A stretch of DNA of 64,000 bases from Zygnema cylindricum (GCA_037447655.1 JBBHKE010000967.1:384802-448801); one strand, 5' to 3'; positions 21,937 through 33,066 are shown, counted from the first letter of the stretch. Program-made: numbers and translations. The notes: generated by a model from the letters alone, not told the origin.

Positions 21937-22620
21937 GTGAGTGGGGGAGGAAGTTAGAGGCAGTAATGGAGAGAGGGGGGAGTTGAGGCATGGGGAGGGA
22001 GAGAAAGGAGAGAGGAGAGGAGAGGAGAGGAGAGGGGGGAGGAGATGGAGATGGGGGAAGTGGGAAGGGGGAAGGGGGAAGGGGGAAGGGGGAAGGGGGA
22101 AGAGGGAAGAGGGAAGGGAGAAGGGGGAAGGGGGAGAATAAAAGAGGAGATCCATGACTTTGATCCACTTGAGATAATAGGTGTATTTAGAAAAGGGAGG
22201 GAGCCAGAAAACGGATGACATTAATGGGAGGAGATAGGTGGAGACACTTGGAGTGGAGAGAGGAGAGGAGAGGAGAGGAGAGGGGGAAGGGGGAAGTGGG
22301 AAGGGGGAAGGGATGAAAAATTTGGAAAATTGAGAAGTGGGAGAGGATATAAGTGAGAAGAGGAGAATAAAGGAGGAGAGCCATGACTTTGATCCAATTG
22401 AAATAATAGGTGTATTTAGAAAAGGGAGGGAGCCAGAGAATGGATGAAATTAGTGGGAGGAGAAGGTGAAGACCCTTGGAGTGGTAGGGAGATGAGAGGG
22501 AGAGGGAGAAGGCGAGGGAGAGGGAGAGGGAGAGGGAGAGACAGAGGAGGAGAGAGAGAGAGAGAGACAGAGGGTGAGAGAGAGGCGGAGGGGGATAAGG
22601 AAAGGAGTTAGGAAGTACAT
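21937..22620. repeat. purine-rich array with a ~230-bp tandem duplication
   Basis: Runs of (AGGAG)n, (GGGGGAA)n and (GGGAGA)n. The block from about 22138 to 22255 ('ccatgactttgatcca', 'ataggtgtatttagaaaagg', 'gagccaga') recurs at about 22370-22490 in the same orientation, so the unit is about 230 bp. Long proline/serine/leucine open frames on the minus strand here are by-products of the purine bias. It ends about 150 bp before the lectin exon. Confidence 0.85.
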
Positions 22621-22769
22621 AGTGGGAATGTGATAGATCGACGCAAGGAGAGAGAGAGGTCTGGCATTTATTTTTATTTTTTTTGTTCAATTATCCATTC
22701 CCTAACAAATCTGAATATTGTTTGTTTTCGTGTTTGTGTTTCTGTGGGAGATTTATGGTTTTTCTTCAG

Positions 22770-23237
22770 CAAATGTTGCTCTCCAGAGGCCCACATTTTC
22801 CGCGAGCGCTCTAAAAGGCGGTGCTTGTTCCGGAAATCGATGCAAGTCCTCAAATGCTGTTGATGGAAAATATCCAAGCTCGGATTTTGATGGGGGACAA
22901 TGTTTCCATTCGGATGAAGTTGAAACTCCCAACTTAAGAATTGATTTGGGTTCCGTAACGGCCATAGAAAATGTCACTTTGTTTAGTGTGATTTCTGAAA
23001 AACCATCGGAGATGCAGCGATTCAACAACATTCAAGTTTTTGTTGGGCACTCGAAGAATTTCCAGAGTTCCAGAAATGTCGAATGTGATGCCAGTGAAAA
23101 ATATTATTTTGAAAGTTTTGGTGTCCCGTATCCGTTTACGAAGATGTGCAAAGGTGTAAAAGGAAGATATGTTTTTGTCGTCTTACAGAAAAAAGAATGT
23201 TTAATTTTGTGCGAAGCACAAGTTTTTGGCAAAGCTA
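22770..23237 (+). CDS. F-type lectin (FTP/F5-8C-like) domain exon
   Basis: A 156-residue exon encoding a fucolectin-type galactose-binding-like domain, a beta-jelly-roll that binds fucose or related sugars, often with calcium. Visible family marks in order: NVALQRPTFSAS at the start, SSNAVDGKY, GGQCFHSDE, LRIDLGS, ENVTLFSV, NIQVFVG, KMCKGVKGRYVFVV and LCEAQVFGK at the end. Six or more cysteines suggest an extracellular protein. The acceptor is the pyrimidine tract plus CAG ending at 22769, and the donor is CTA-GTAAGT at 23238. The exon enters and leaves in phase 1 (468 bp), a symmetrical module. The upstream open frame to 22718 has no ATG and is probably intron. The first exon, with any signal peptide, was not identified. 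Confidence 0.8.
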
Positions 23238-23289
23238 GTAAGTTACATCTTCGCTTTTCCCGTGTTTTTTACAAACTTGTCTAATTAAC

Positions 23290-23640
23290 TTTATTTTTAT
23301 TATTATTGTTATTGTTGTTACTGATGTTCTTGCTAATTATTGCTATAATTATTATTATCCCTATCGCTATTGCTATTGGTATCATTAATACTTACTGCTA
23401 CTATTTTTGTTATTGCTACCATTGTTATTATTGTTATCATCATTATTGTTGTTGCCTTTTTTATCAAAATTACTATTGTTACAATTTATAATGACAAATA
23501 TTACTATTGTTGGTATTATTATTGTTCATATCCTAATTGTTCATATTTTATTTTTATTATTTTTTTATTGTTTCTGTTGTTGTTGTTGTTATTACTGTTA
23601 TTGTCGTTATTGTCGTTTATTATGTTTGTTTTCTAGTTTA
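23290..23640. repeat. T-rich TAT/TGT triplet-like tract in the lectin intron
   Basis: The intron 23238-23840 is dominated by (TTATTG)n and (TTGTTGTTA)n simple sequence. This produces long meaningless leucine/isoleucine open frames. Confidence 0.85.
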
Positions 23641-23840
23641 ACTGTTTTGGATTGTTGTACCTTTGTACTTTGTGTCCCTCTGTTGTCTTTTGATCAATTT
23701 TTTTGGTTTCTTTTGGTTTTTCAAAAACTGATGTGAGTGGGAGAGGAACTCATGCCTTTGACACCCCATAATCCCACCTCTCCTTCTCCCCTCCTCCGCA
23801 TTTATTTATGAACTTATTTCTGGGTTGGTGATTTTTGCAG

Positions 23841-24433
23841 GTTCTCCAAGACGACCTTTCTCTCTTCCCCCTCCTCCTCTTCCTCCTCCTCCTCATTCCC
23901 CCAAGAAGTCTCCTCCTCCAACCAGGAAAACGTCTCATACTCCTCCCAAAATGAACTCTCCCACATCTCCACCGGAGAAGAAGTCTCCTCCTCCTATCAA
24001 AATAAAGTCACCTCCTCCTCCTCCCAGAAAGTCTTCTCATTTTCCCAAATCTAAGTTTCTGCCACCACCTCCCGGAAAGAGCTCTTCTCCTCCCCCCAGA
24101 AGGAGCTCTCCTCCTCTTCCCGCTCCCTCTTCCCATTCTCCTCCGAGTCCCTCTTCTCCTCTTCCCACAACCTCTTCTCCATCCCCTCCCGCTCCTTCTC
24201 CCCCTCTCCCTCCCCCTCCCACACCATCACCCCCCCCCACCCTCGCAGAAGGACCTATAGGACCTGCGGAAGAACCTGCTGACGGACCTGCGGAAGAACC
24301 TGCGGAAGGACCTGCGGAAGGACCTGTTTCTCAGCACAGAAGATTACTTTTAGAATTATCTGACTATGAAAATCCTAAAGATACCGATTACAAATTATTG
24401 TTTCCCGATTGCGAAACCGAGTATAATTTTTGA
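23841..24433 (+). CDS. proline-rich tail of the lectin gene, terminal exon
   Basis: The acceptor is ATTTTTGCAG ending at 23840. Joined to 23237 in phase 1, the frame continues GKAS-SPRRPFS without a break. About 135 residues of SPPPP, SPPP and KSPPP motifs (hydroxyproline-rich glycoprotein style, Lys-rich at first) follow. Then come acidic repeats built on GPAEEPA/EGPA (about residues 138-160 of the exon) and a non-repetitive acidic C-terminus ending in a TEYNF tail before TGA at 24431. Such tails are extended cell-wall linkers in plants and green algae, so a secreted wall- or surface-attached lectin is inferred. No transmembrane segment or GPI-type tail is visible. Confidence 0.75.
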
Positions 24434-25421
24434 TCAAATTCCTTGTTTTTGGAGCTTCAAATTTTTGGGAATTCGCAATTTTGGAATGTTGAAATTCTGG
24501 AATGTTTAGAAGGATTTCGGCTTCGGAAGAATTTTTATTTTCAAAACCGCCAACATTTCTAGAACGTTTACATTTATTCGCGATTTCATTTTTTATTACT
24601 TAATGGAGGTCTTTCATTTTTGTAACTTGGCAGAGGTTTCTCCGTTTTCCCCTGTAACTATTTCCTTATTGTGTTTAAGTTACTGTTCATACTTTTGTAT
24701 GTCGTGTCACGTCAAGCGCCTCGCTTTGTTTATATTTAAGCGCCTGATGTTTCTCGATTTTTGCTTCAAATTGCCCGCATTATTTTTGTTTATACTTAGT
24801 TTCAGATTTACTGTTAAATAGTGCATCTATTCTAGTTAGCCAATTATTTTTGTTTGAAGCAGGTTAGAGTTAAGCTTACTAATTTAGGTTGCTCAACGCA
24901 CTTACCTCCTTGAGTGTTTAGCCAACTTAGATGTAAAAACAATTCCCTCTCGATTCCTCAACCATCCTTGTACAAGGTCACTTTTTATTTTATGAAAACC
25001 TTTGACCCTTTGCAACAATTCTCTTTATCTTCGTTTCACGGTTTTTTATTTTTGGCTGCTTATTTTTCGTACCATAATTTATTTTTTATCATGCATGATC
25101 CTAACAAGATCTGGGCCCTTAAATCTCTTCGCGAAGAAAAAAAATCTCTAAATTTAATTGCAAAAACTTTCATTTTTGGAAGTTCACTGGAAAAAAAAAC
25201 TTTGTCGGGGAAGGTCTTTGGGAGATTATGGATGGTCATGAGAAAGAACAGGGAAAAGACTAACTAAACCATAATTCTCAAATTCGGTTTTTGTTATGGG
25301 AGTAAACTCTAAAAGCAATGGCGAATCTTGTAAATCAACGGAAATATGTAAAACATACAAGTCATTGGCGTACATCAAACGACATGATATCGTATAAAAG
25401 TACACAATTGCGCATGTAAAA
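24434..25421. other. no gene seen; 3' flank of the lectin gene
   Basis: AT-rich. Open frames at 24603-24821 and 24914-25267 are phenylalanine/leucine-rich without motifs. The first few hundred bases are presumably the 3' untranslated region of the lectin gene. Confidence 0.5.
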
Positions 25422-26144
25422 TTACAATACTATAATTTTACAAATTTGACAAAAGTAAAAAACAACATCGCCAGCTGTAATACGTAATTTTGGTTTTCCT
25501 CTCCATGTGGTCCTGTCCATGACTTTGCCTAAAGACTGTAGTCGTTCCATAGGCCACAAGTCACGTTCACTCATCTGTAGGAGAGTGATCATCGGGCTCT
25601 GGAATTCTCCCAGGCTAAAGGCCGAAACCAGGGCATAAGGCCTGCCTACCCAGCGATCAAGGTCAATGGTAGACAGTTTAGTCTTCTGATAAAGACTAGA
25701 GAGGCGGTTAAAAAGTGTCTGAGGCGTCTCATTCTTCAAACACCGGAATTCCGTGAATTCCTTGATGGCTGATTCGTTCCTCTCGGTGTAGAGGAGTCTC
25801 CAGATGTTTAGAAGAGTGGTGTAAGGGGTAGGATTCGCCACCATACGAGTTGCAGCCCGAGCTGCCTGAATTGCTTCTAGCTGTTTAACATATGCCCTCC
25901 CTTGGGCCTGCAACTTCATATCATCGGTGAAGGTAGCTGTTACAGGGGTCACCGCTGCGGTAGCCAAATCTGCCTCCGCTCGTAAAACTTCTGCATCCAG
26001 GGCCGGATCTGAGATTTTGATGCTTGGAGCCATCAAGAGAGGTTGACGCTCCTTATAATCAACTTCTGTGTTTGTCAAGATCTTTTTGATACACCTACCA
26101 GAAACTACAGCCTGTCTCTCTCTCTGGGCAGCATGGGCATCCAT
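25422..26144 (-). CDS. unrecognised ORF, possibly a retroelement gag fragment
   Basis: 240 codons open. The first ~30 residues read through the LTR-like remnant at 26055-26144, so a more plausible start is the Met of MAPSIKIS near 26031. The protein is Ala/Leu/Glu-rich early, with a possible helical stretch (LDAEVLRAEADLATAAV). Later comes a capsid-like segment: NIWRLLYTERNESAIKEF, then ETPQTLFNRLSSLYQK, which resembles the 'ETP-x-L-x-x-R-L-x-x-L' pattern of retroelement gag capsids. No zinc knuckle, protease or reverse transcriptase is attached. The composition is unlike chance ORFs nearby. It abuts the truncated 3' LTR of element D. It could instead be a host gene exon or a different retroelement. 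Confidence 0.4.
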   Translation of the reverse strand: MDAHAAQRERQAVVSGRCIKKILTNTEVDYKERQPLLMAPSIKISDPALDAEVLRAEADLATAAVTPVTATFTDDMKLQAQGRAYVKQLEAIQAARAATRMVANPTPYTTLLNIWRLLYTERNESAIKEFTEFRCLKNETPQTLFNRLSSLYQKTKLSTIDLDRWVGRPYALVSAFSLGEFQSPMITLLQMSERDLWPMERLQSLGKVMDRTTWRGKPKLRITAGDVVFYFCQICKIIVL

Positions 26145-26285
26145 GGCTCTAGCTTCCTCTCGAACCTTCAGTGACTACGACAAGTGTGGGGGTTAAAAGA
26201 GTGGAGCGAGAGGCAAGCTTCCTTTGCTGGCTTCCTCTTATTAAGTTTCCTTTATTCAGACCTAGAAAATACATACATTTCAACA
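26055..26285 (-). mobile_element. element D, truncated 3' LTR (outer end)
   Basis: Minus-strand LTR start: the right edge is '...tacatttcaaca' at 26285, next to the polypurine tract complement ctccccttattttctag. 26055-26285 aligns with the end of the D 5' LTR at 40841-41066 ('gtcaagatctttttgatac', 'gactgcgacaag'-like block, 'attaagtttcctttattca'). Similarity stops at about 26055, where unrelated sequence begins. Confidence 0.7.
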
Positions 26286-26395
26286 CTCCCCTTATTTTCT
26301 AGTATACTTTCCTTTCAACTCCTACCATATAGATTTTCTTTTTCTTTTTCTTCTTTCTTTTCTTCTCATAAATCTTTAAGGAAATAAACTCATAT

Positions 26396-26611
26396 TCAAA
26401 AAAAGTCTGTTAGATGAGATGAAATAAACATTGCATCTTGTTGATCACACATTTTATTTAGCATCATACTTTTCATAAATCCGAACAAAGATTTTATCCA
26501 CCTCATCTCTTTTCCATCCACACAACATCTAATTTTCCTCTTGCAATTCAAACAACCTGCCCTATCTCCAATCTGCAACACACACCGAGATGCTAACCCT
26601 TTTACAGGCAC
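26396..26611 (-). CDS. cysteine-containing ORF of element D, unknown
   Basis: Open frame of 71 codons, extending upstream without a Met to about 26690. It has a C-x2-C-x-CC-like cluster (GCLNCKRKIRCC) and ends SSHLTDFF. It lies where integrase and reverse transcriptase would be in a complete copia element but matches neither. It may be a spacer ORF of a non-autonomous element or captured sequence. Confidence 0.35.
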   Translation of the reverse strand: MPVKGLASRCVLQIGDRAGCLNCKRKIRCCVDGKEMRWIKSLFGFMKSMMLNKMCDQQDAMFISSHLTDFF

Positions 26612-26850
26612 ACCTTTATAAATGGCATCACTCCCATTAGTGATGTCAAAACCATTACCCCCCCAATTTTTCCTGAAATCAAGATTTTCCCACTAAGTTC
26701 ATCATAAAATCTACATATTCTGAACTCATATTTTTATCCATGATAATTACCCAATTTTTTAACTTTCCTCACTCTCTCCCACGGAATTCTTTCCACTATC
26801 ACTTTCTATTTTTATTCCCAAAAAATATTTCTCCTCCCTTAAACTTTTTA

Positions 26851-28146
26851 TCAAATATTCCTCTTCTTCATATCCTTTAGAGCCCCTTTTAGATTTACTT
26901 CTCCCCTTTCCTCGGAATCCGTTAAAGTCTCCCTTTCCGACCAGTTTTTTGTTTCCAAAATATCTATGAAACTATCTGCAATATTTTGAACTCCCTCAAG
27001 TTTCTCCTCTCTCTTTAATTCCCTTATACCTCCAAAAGCACACAGTTGCTTTCGTGGAATTTCTGTGTGCTTATCTCTCTTCCCCTTACTACCGATGCGT
27101 TGAAGCTCCAAAATATCTTCATCCTCTTTCTCCTCTTCCCCTTGTTCCTCTTCATCGATATTCCAACTTCTAATTTCTTCCAAACAAGGACACACCTCCA
27201 TATAGTGACCCAGTTTCGTACAAAAGACGCAAACCCCCTTTTTCAAAGCTCCCCTTTCTTTTCCTCTTCCTCTCTTTCCACCAAAGTTCCGATAAAGTTT
27301 ACCTTTGTCTTTTTTCCTCTAATCACGCTTCCGCTCGTCACCACCATCTGTTAGTGCATTCACCCCGTCACTTCTCCTACGAAGCTCAAAAGTGCTTTCC
27401 CTCTTAAGAATATCCCCATGGTAATGCTCCAAGTCCATGAGGGGCCATCAATTTCCTAGATACGGTTAATGATGTTTTCGTACTCATCTGGGAGAGTCAT
27501 GATTAGTGTGGTAATCTTTCTCTCCTCAGATTCAACAAACTCGTCACTAGCAAGCTCAACATATAACGCAACAATATCATTGCAAAACTCTATCATGCTA
27601 CCGCCTTTATAAACATAGGCCTCTATTTCCAGTTTTACTAATTATTTCCTCTGTATAGTCTCACTCATATAAATATGAATTGTTGTTTCCCAGATTTCCG
27701 AAGACTTGGTTAAATTTATAAGAGTGATTGCTATGGAGTTAGAAACATATCTAAGTATGAGATGTTTTGCTTTAGTGTTTTTATATTCCCAAATTTTCTT
27801 GTCATCTTCTTCAGTTTTTGGTTGAGTTATAATCCCCACAAGTGGAACCGTAGCTGAGAGCCTAATTCCCCTCACCATCGGTGTTCCCTTTTCTTTTCTC
27901 CCCTTTTCTTCCTTCTATGGCAATGATTTTCCCTTCACCTTCCGTTGCTTCTGAAATCCGGTTGGTTTTTTGGGAAGCCCCAAATGAATATTTGTAATGA
28001 GTTCCACCAAAGCCCGGTGTCGGACACCTCACTTGTCCTGAAACAATTTCCCATAAGTGCTTTTGGAAAAGCAATTTCTCCATCGTAAACTCCTAATAAG
28101 TGAAGTCTGTTACATCAAACATAGGTACCCTAGGTGGTGGGCCCAT
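26851..28146 (-). pseudogene. element D gag, degenerate
   Basis: The apparent start codon (28144-28146) lies in the primer-binding site. The N-terminus reads MGPPPRVPMFDVTDF, the usual copia gag opening. The frame is broken by a stop soon after, then continues with LWEIVSGQV and PGFGGTHY (28083-27862). A UBN2-type middle follows (WEYKNTKAKHLILRYV; 27878-27642), then after further breaks a zinc knuckle CVFCTKLGHYMEVC near 27231-27190 and an acidic/Lys-rich tail to 26851. No protease DSGA, integrase or YVDD motif follows, so D is gag-only. It is diverged from element A by about half its residues. Confidence 0.65.
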
Positions 28147-28150
28147 AACT

Positions 28151-28629
28151 TGAAACTATGAGACCTCCATTGGTCCTAAGAATAGGCAGCTCTCAAGAAG
28201 TTTATCTAGATACTCCTCACTCCAAGTTGATACAAACCCAAATCATTGACCCCTTGACAATCATAACCCCAATACAACTTCAACCTTGTGAAATAAAACT
28301 TTGTGTGTGCTCAGTCCTACCACGGAATGCAAAGTTAGGTCATGAGTTTTGGGCACATTCACCCACTTTGACTTTCCCTTAGAAATGCAGCCACCCTCGC
28401 TGGAAAAAACTCTAACTAACTACACTCTAATGTAGCGTGGACTCCTTGGAATCCGCACCAAAAAGAATCACTGAATTTGGTCAACCGAGTGAGTTGTAAT
28501 TAAATGGCAAAGTTTACCTATTTATACAAATGCTTTGTAGAAGAGAGGCAACTACCTACCAAAATTATTCTAAGTCCTAAAACCCCTCTCTAAGCTTCCT
28601 AATAGTGAGGTGCAGACCAATCATAAGAG
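28151..28629 (-). mobile_element. element D 5' LTR, left part (split)
   Basis: Begins TGAAACTATGAGACCTCC next to the D primer-binding site. It is interrupted at AAGAG (28625-28629) by A-minus and resumes at 40382. Confidence 0.75.
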
Positions 28630-29681
28630 TGAAACTCTGAGACCTCCATAAGTCCTCAGAGTGGACACCTTCCAAGAAGCCTCTAGGATAACCCTGACCC
28701 CTTTGTGTTTCAGCAAAAATAACTGCCACCCTAGCAGAAAATAACTATGACCAACTTCACCCCTGTGAAGGCAAGACTCCCCTGAGTCGATAGCAAAAAG
28801 AATCTCTAAATTTGCCCCTCGAGCAGTAAGTTATGGAGGGTCAAAGTTGACCTTTTGTACAGAAGCTCTCTGGGAGAGAGGATCCTATCTTCTAATTTTT
28901 CTAAGTCCTATCCCTCTCACAAACTCTATCTACTTATGTACGGAGCCAATCAGATTTCAGTTTCGTACACAAAAGTACAGCTGCCACTGTACTTTCTGTA
29001 CGGACACTGTACGACATGGCCTAAATGTTAACATGTGGTATGTCTGGATTCGCTCCCTTAATCCTCGGAGATGCGGCGATCCAATGTCATTCCGCCACGT
29101 GTCATCCGATGTGGAGATGACCACAAACCGCCGAAATCCTCTTCCGCGATCTCGGCGTTAATTCCAACCGTCCGATTAAATTCACATTTAATCGTAGCAA
29201 TAATAAATACATGCGCGGTATTCGTTTCACTAAAGAGATAAATTCGCGGTATTGGTTTCTTATCCGTACCGAAATCCGTACTTTTACTTTTCTAGATATA
29301 TGTCTCGCGTAAGAGTTATAGTTAAATGAACTATCCTACGTATAAATGTTTAAATAATAATTAAACCATATACTACATAACACTACTTCTAGACTTAACG
29401 GCTAAGGCTAACGGCTACGGCTGTCTGCCGGCCGGTAGGTACCAGGATCAAATCCTGTGGCCGGCACATATCTTTTAGTAAATTAACCTCTAACTAATAT
29501 ATATTTTCTCGTAAACCTCAGGATAGCCTAGGTAGCCATGGCTCTAGCTCCCTCCCCAATTTCTCAATGACTGCGACAAGTTTGAGAGTTGGAGAGAGAA
29601 GTTAGGGGTAGACTGCCTCGACTTCTACCTTATTTCTATTCAGACCTAGAAAACACTTGAAAAAGACCATTAATTTCTACA
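28630..29681 (-). repeat. A-minus 3' LTR
   Basis: 1052 bp, TGAAACTC...TTTCTACA as read on the plus strand (sense TGTAGAAA...GAGTTTCA). Contains the antisense tRNA-like hairpin at about 29420-29466. Confidence 0.9.
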
Positions 29682-29694
29682 CTCCCCTTATTTT

Positions 29695-30856
29695 CTAGTT
29701 AATCTTTAATTTCAGACCACACTTTTCCTTGGAGAAAATTAGCTTAGGGGAAGGCACAGGTTTGGTCATCATATCTGCTACCATCTCACTATCTGGTCGG
29801 TACTCTAAACTGATTATTTTGTTTTCTACTTTCTCTCTAACAAAGCTGAGTCTAATGTCCATGTGTTTAGCTTTAAAATGATGTTTAGGATTGGAAGAAA
29901 TAGTGATTGCTGCTTGATTATCACAAAAAATTTTCTGCACACCACTCTTAAGGTGACCTAGCTCACCAAGCAAAGACTTGACCCACATCAATTCTTTTAC
30001 AGCAAAGCAACAGGCCATATACTCAGCCTCCATGGTGGACTGAGCAATAACTTTTTGTTGTTTGCTACTCCAACAGCAAGCCCCATCACCCACATATAAT
30101 ACATATCCAGAAGTGCATCTCCTCATTGGAGCATCACCATAACTGGCATCACTCCAAGTAGTGATTTCATTATTCTCCCCACCCAAATGCAACCATAGAT
30201 CCCTAGTTCCTATCAAATATCTAAGGACTCTCTTAGCTGCCTCCCAATCCCTCTTAGTGGGAGCAATTAGACTTCTACTCAGCACTCCTACAGCTGCAGC
30301 TAAATCCGGCTGGGTACAATTCATAAAATAGATTAGACTTCCCACTACTTGCCTGTAAGGAATAGTCTGCATGAACCTCTGTTATTCAAGAGATAATTCT
30401 TCGTCTAAGACTATGACTCCTTCTTCCTCACTCCCCTCACTTCCCTTCTTCAACTCCATTGGAGTTGTACAACTATTAGCTTTATCCATTTGAATTTTTC
30501 AAGCATGTTCCCTATTGCTTTCTTTGAGTCAATCTTATAATTTTTCTTTTTCGGTCTCTCTCTACTTGAATTCCCAAAACATATTTTGCTTCCCCCATAT
30601 CGTTCATTTCAAATCTCCCCTTAAGATAGGTTTTCAGTTTATTAATTTTTTCCATTGATTTACTTAAAATAAGCAAATCATCAACATAAATTGCAATAAA
30701 TATAATACCTTCCTCATCTTCGAAAACATAGATTGAGTGATCTGAGCTGATCCGGATATATCTCAGACTGGTAAGAAACTCATCAAGCTTCTTATTCCAC
30801 TGTCGAGGCGCCTTTTTCAAACCATATAGAGATTTAATCAGCCGGCATACCTTACT
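29695..30856 (-). pseudogene. A-minus RT C-terminal part and RNase H
   Basis: Continues the reverse transcriptase after element C. It has the thumb/palm segment with IAIYVDDLLIL (YVDD catalytic site; near 30695-30663), GEAKYVLGIQVERD and QSIGNML-like text. RNase H follows with YRQVVGSLIYFMNCTQPDLAAAVG, SDASYGDAPMRRCTSGYVL, CCWSSKQQKVIAQSTMEAEYM, FCDNQAAI and KHMDIRLSFVREKV, ending at 29695. A frameshift lies between 30512 and 30372. The DEDD-type RNase H carboxylates appear retained, but the whole gene is broken upstream. Confidence 0.85.
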
Positions 30857-32125
30857 TGTTGTCCATAGCCATTTCTAGCCATGGATTCACCCTCGGAAGC
30901 ACCACAGACTACCCAAAAACAGCCTACTTTGAATCAACACAGAATTCTACAAAAATAACAAAACAAGCTGAAACTACATCAACAGATATTATCTAGGATT
31001 TGGAATAACCTCACAAAGTTTCAGACAAATGTAATAAACAGAGCGATCACATCATCTAGTCAAAGTTGCAGAAAAACAGTTTGCCAGAACTTTGATAAAA
31101 CAGACTAACTTCACAAAGAAGTAAAACACAGACCAGGCACACAATAGTCCTGCAAATCTGTGACAATAATAAAAATACAAAGAGGAACACACATGCAGAA
31201 TTTCAGATAATTCTGCTAACAGATCTGAGAGTAATCCTCAGATAAAAATTACCAAAAAACACCATAAACAGTTTTTGGTCCAAAAGTTCCTATGTCTTAA
31301 AATGACTAAGCCCTACATGTATAAACTAGAGCTCACTACTAAATGTACGGAGGCATACCAGCCGTACGCTATCTACCAGCTACCTCAATTAATGTTAATA
31401 TACCCGAATACTTCAAGGTATGTCAAAATGAGTAAAATTACACTAATAACTAATTCACAAAAAGACAAAACAATGTTTAACCAAATATTTACACCGACAA
31501 CAAAATCGTATGCTGAGTCATTGCGTGTTAGTCAACAAGACTCCACGAATCTCGTAAAACAATCCGAGCCGTCCAAAAATAGATATTGTGTGATTGACGC
31601 GATTTCGCGTCACCACCACTTGAAAAATACCGGCGGCCTTTGTCCGCCGTCCGTCGCTCTAGTTCGGCACCCTCGATGTCGCGCCACGTAATCCCAAATT
31701 CCACTTGACGAAACGACGTCAAACCATCCAAGTTTGTCCGTACCGCAATTACGTACATCGCCATAAATTACGCTTACCAATTTTAAGTACTCCTGTAAAA
31801 TAACATTCTTTGTACCGTCGCGTCCATTTCCATAAATGCCACCTGTCGCATTATGTTTTGTACGTGCGACGTACCATTTCAATCTCTTCGAATATTTTAC
31901 GTCGGATCGCGTCGCAATCCGCCGTCCATTTCTTAACGCATTCCGCGTCACTCAATTACTCCATCACGTCCCTTTAATTTTACTCATACATTTATTCCCC
32001 CAATCCACAAATCCATTCGAAACTCCATTTGTATAACCACATTAGTTCCGGTAATAACATACGCACGAAACGTCGCGTGCGCACAAAATGTCGCGTACGC
32101 ACGAGACTAACATTTCAGAACAACA
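30857..32125 (-). repeat. element C 3' LTR
   Basis: 1269 bp. Repeated 'cgcacgaaacgtcgcg' motifs near the right end. Same family as the solo LTR 7987-9370. Confidence 0.9.
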
Positions 32126-32574
32126 CTCCCCCGAAATTTTAGTTTCGTGCACCCTTAATAAAGTATGCAACGTATCAAATGTAACTGTACCTTTCCGTAC
32201 CTCCAAATTTCTCCTTTTTTTTTCTTCATTCAAACGTCACCACTGCTTCCGCTGACGTCACCACTGTTCTTGCTGCCTCCAGCCATGTCTTCTGAAATTT
32301 GTCTTTCCACAACACACCATTGCTTCCACTCCCTCCTTCCAAATACGTCCTTCTCGACTACGCCATTATTTTTCCTGCCTTTTTTTAGGTCTTCAAAAAT
32401 ATATAAAACGATCTTTTCAATCTAATTTCAAAAATTCAAATACCAAATCCGAATCTTACAAGGTTGGCGAATGTCAAAAAGTGACTACCTTCATAAGACA
32501 TACATTTCATATAAATCCTTAAAGATGAAAGATTTTCCATAAATTCTTGTTCCCAAATAAAATCCTCCATAAAT

Positions 32575-33066
32575 TTATTTTTCACGATGTTTTCTCTTTA
32601 TCACCTTTTGCAAATGTTTTCTTCTATGGTTGGTCTTTTGATATCTGCATCTTTTCTTTGTTCTCTTACTGCAGTTCGATGTCTTGCCAAAATTTATACC
32701 TTTATCACAATTTTTTTTTCTGATTTTTCTAATTTTTGTTATTTTATTTTCTTTCCCACTATCATGACATTTCTCTTTTAATCCAATTTTCTGAACACCT
32801 TTCATCTCTCTCTCTCTAAGTACAATAATCTCCTCATGCAAATTAACTTCAATTTCCACTTCCAAATGACCTTCACCTCCTCCAACTATTCTCACTTCAA
32901 TAACCTCTTCTTCTTGTAAATATTTATCACTCACCAATCTGTCATCGGAAAAATTGACAGAAACCAAATCCTTTTCTGTCACCTCTTTCTCCACTCCATT
33001 TTTGGTGGCAGCACATGTTTCCTTTCCTTCCTCATTTTCCATATTTAGAAAAATAACAGTCGGCAA
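32575..33066 (-). CDS. element C second ORF, acidic then basic, unknown
   Basis: 163 codons. An acidic first half (ENEEGKE, EVTEKDLVSVNFSDD, EEEVIEVRIVGGGEGH) is followed by a very lysine/arginine-rich half (ENKITKIRKIRKKN, KKRCRYQKTNHRRKHL). It could be the gag C-terminal tail or the linker between integrase and RT left after loss of the enzymes. No catalytic motif. One frame change separates it from gag. Confidence 0.45.
   Translation of the reverse strand: MPTVIFLNMENEEGKETCAATKNGVEKEVTEKDLVSVNFSDDRLVSDKYLQEEEVIEVRIVGGGEGHLEVEIEVNLHEEIIVLREREMKGVQKIGLKEKCHDSGKENKITKIRKIRKKNCDKGINFGKTSNCSKRTKKRCRYQKTNHRRKHLQKVIKRKHREK

Noticed and set aside
21914-22690. Long Pro/Ser/Leu open frames on the minus strand
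   Set aside because: They are translations of purine simple sequence. They have no start context, and the frames change with repeat unit.
23306-23736. Overlapping Leu/Ile-rich open frames
   Set aside because: They lie in the T-rich lectin intron and reflect TTATTG-type simple sequence.
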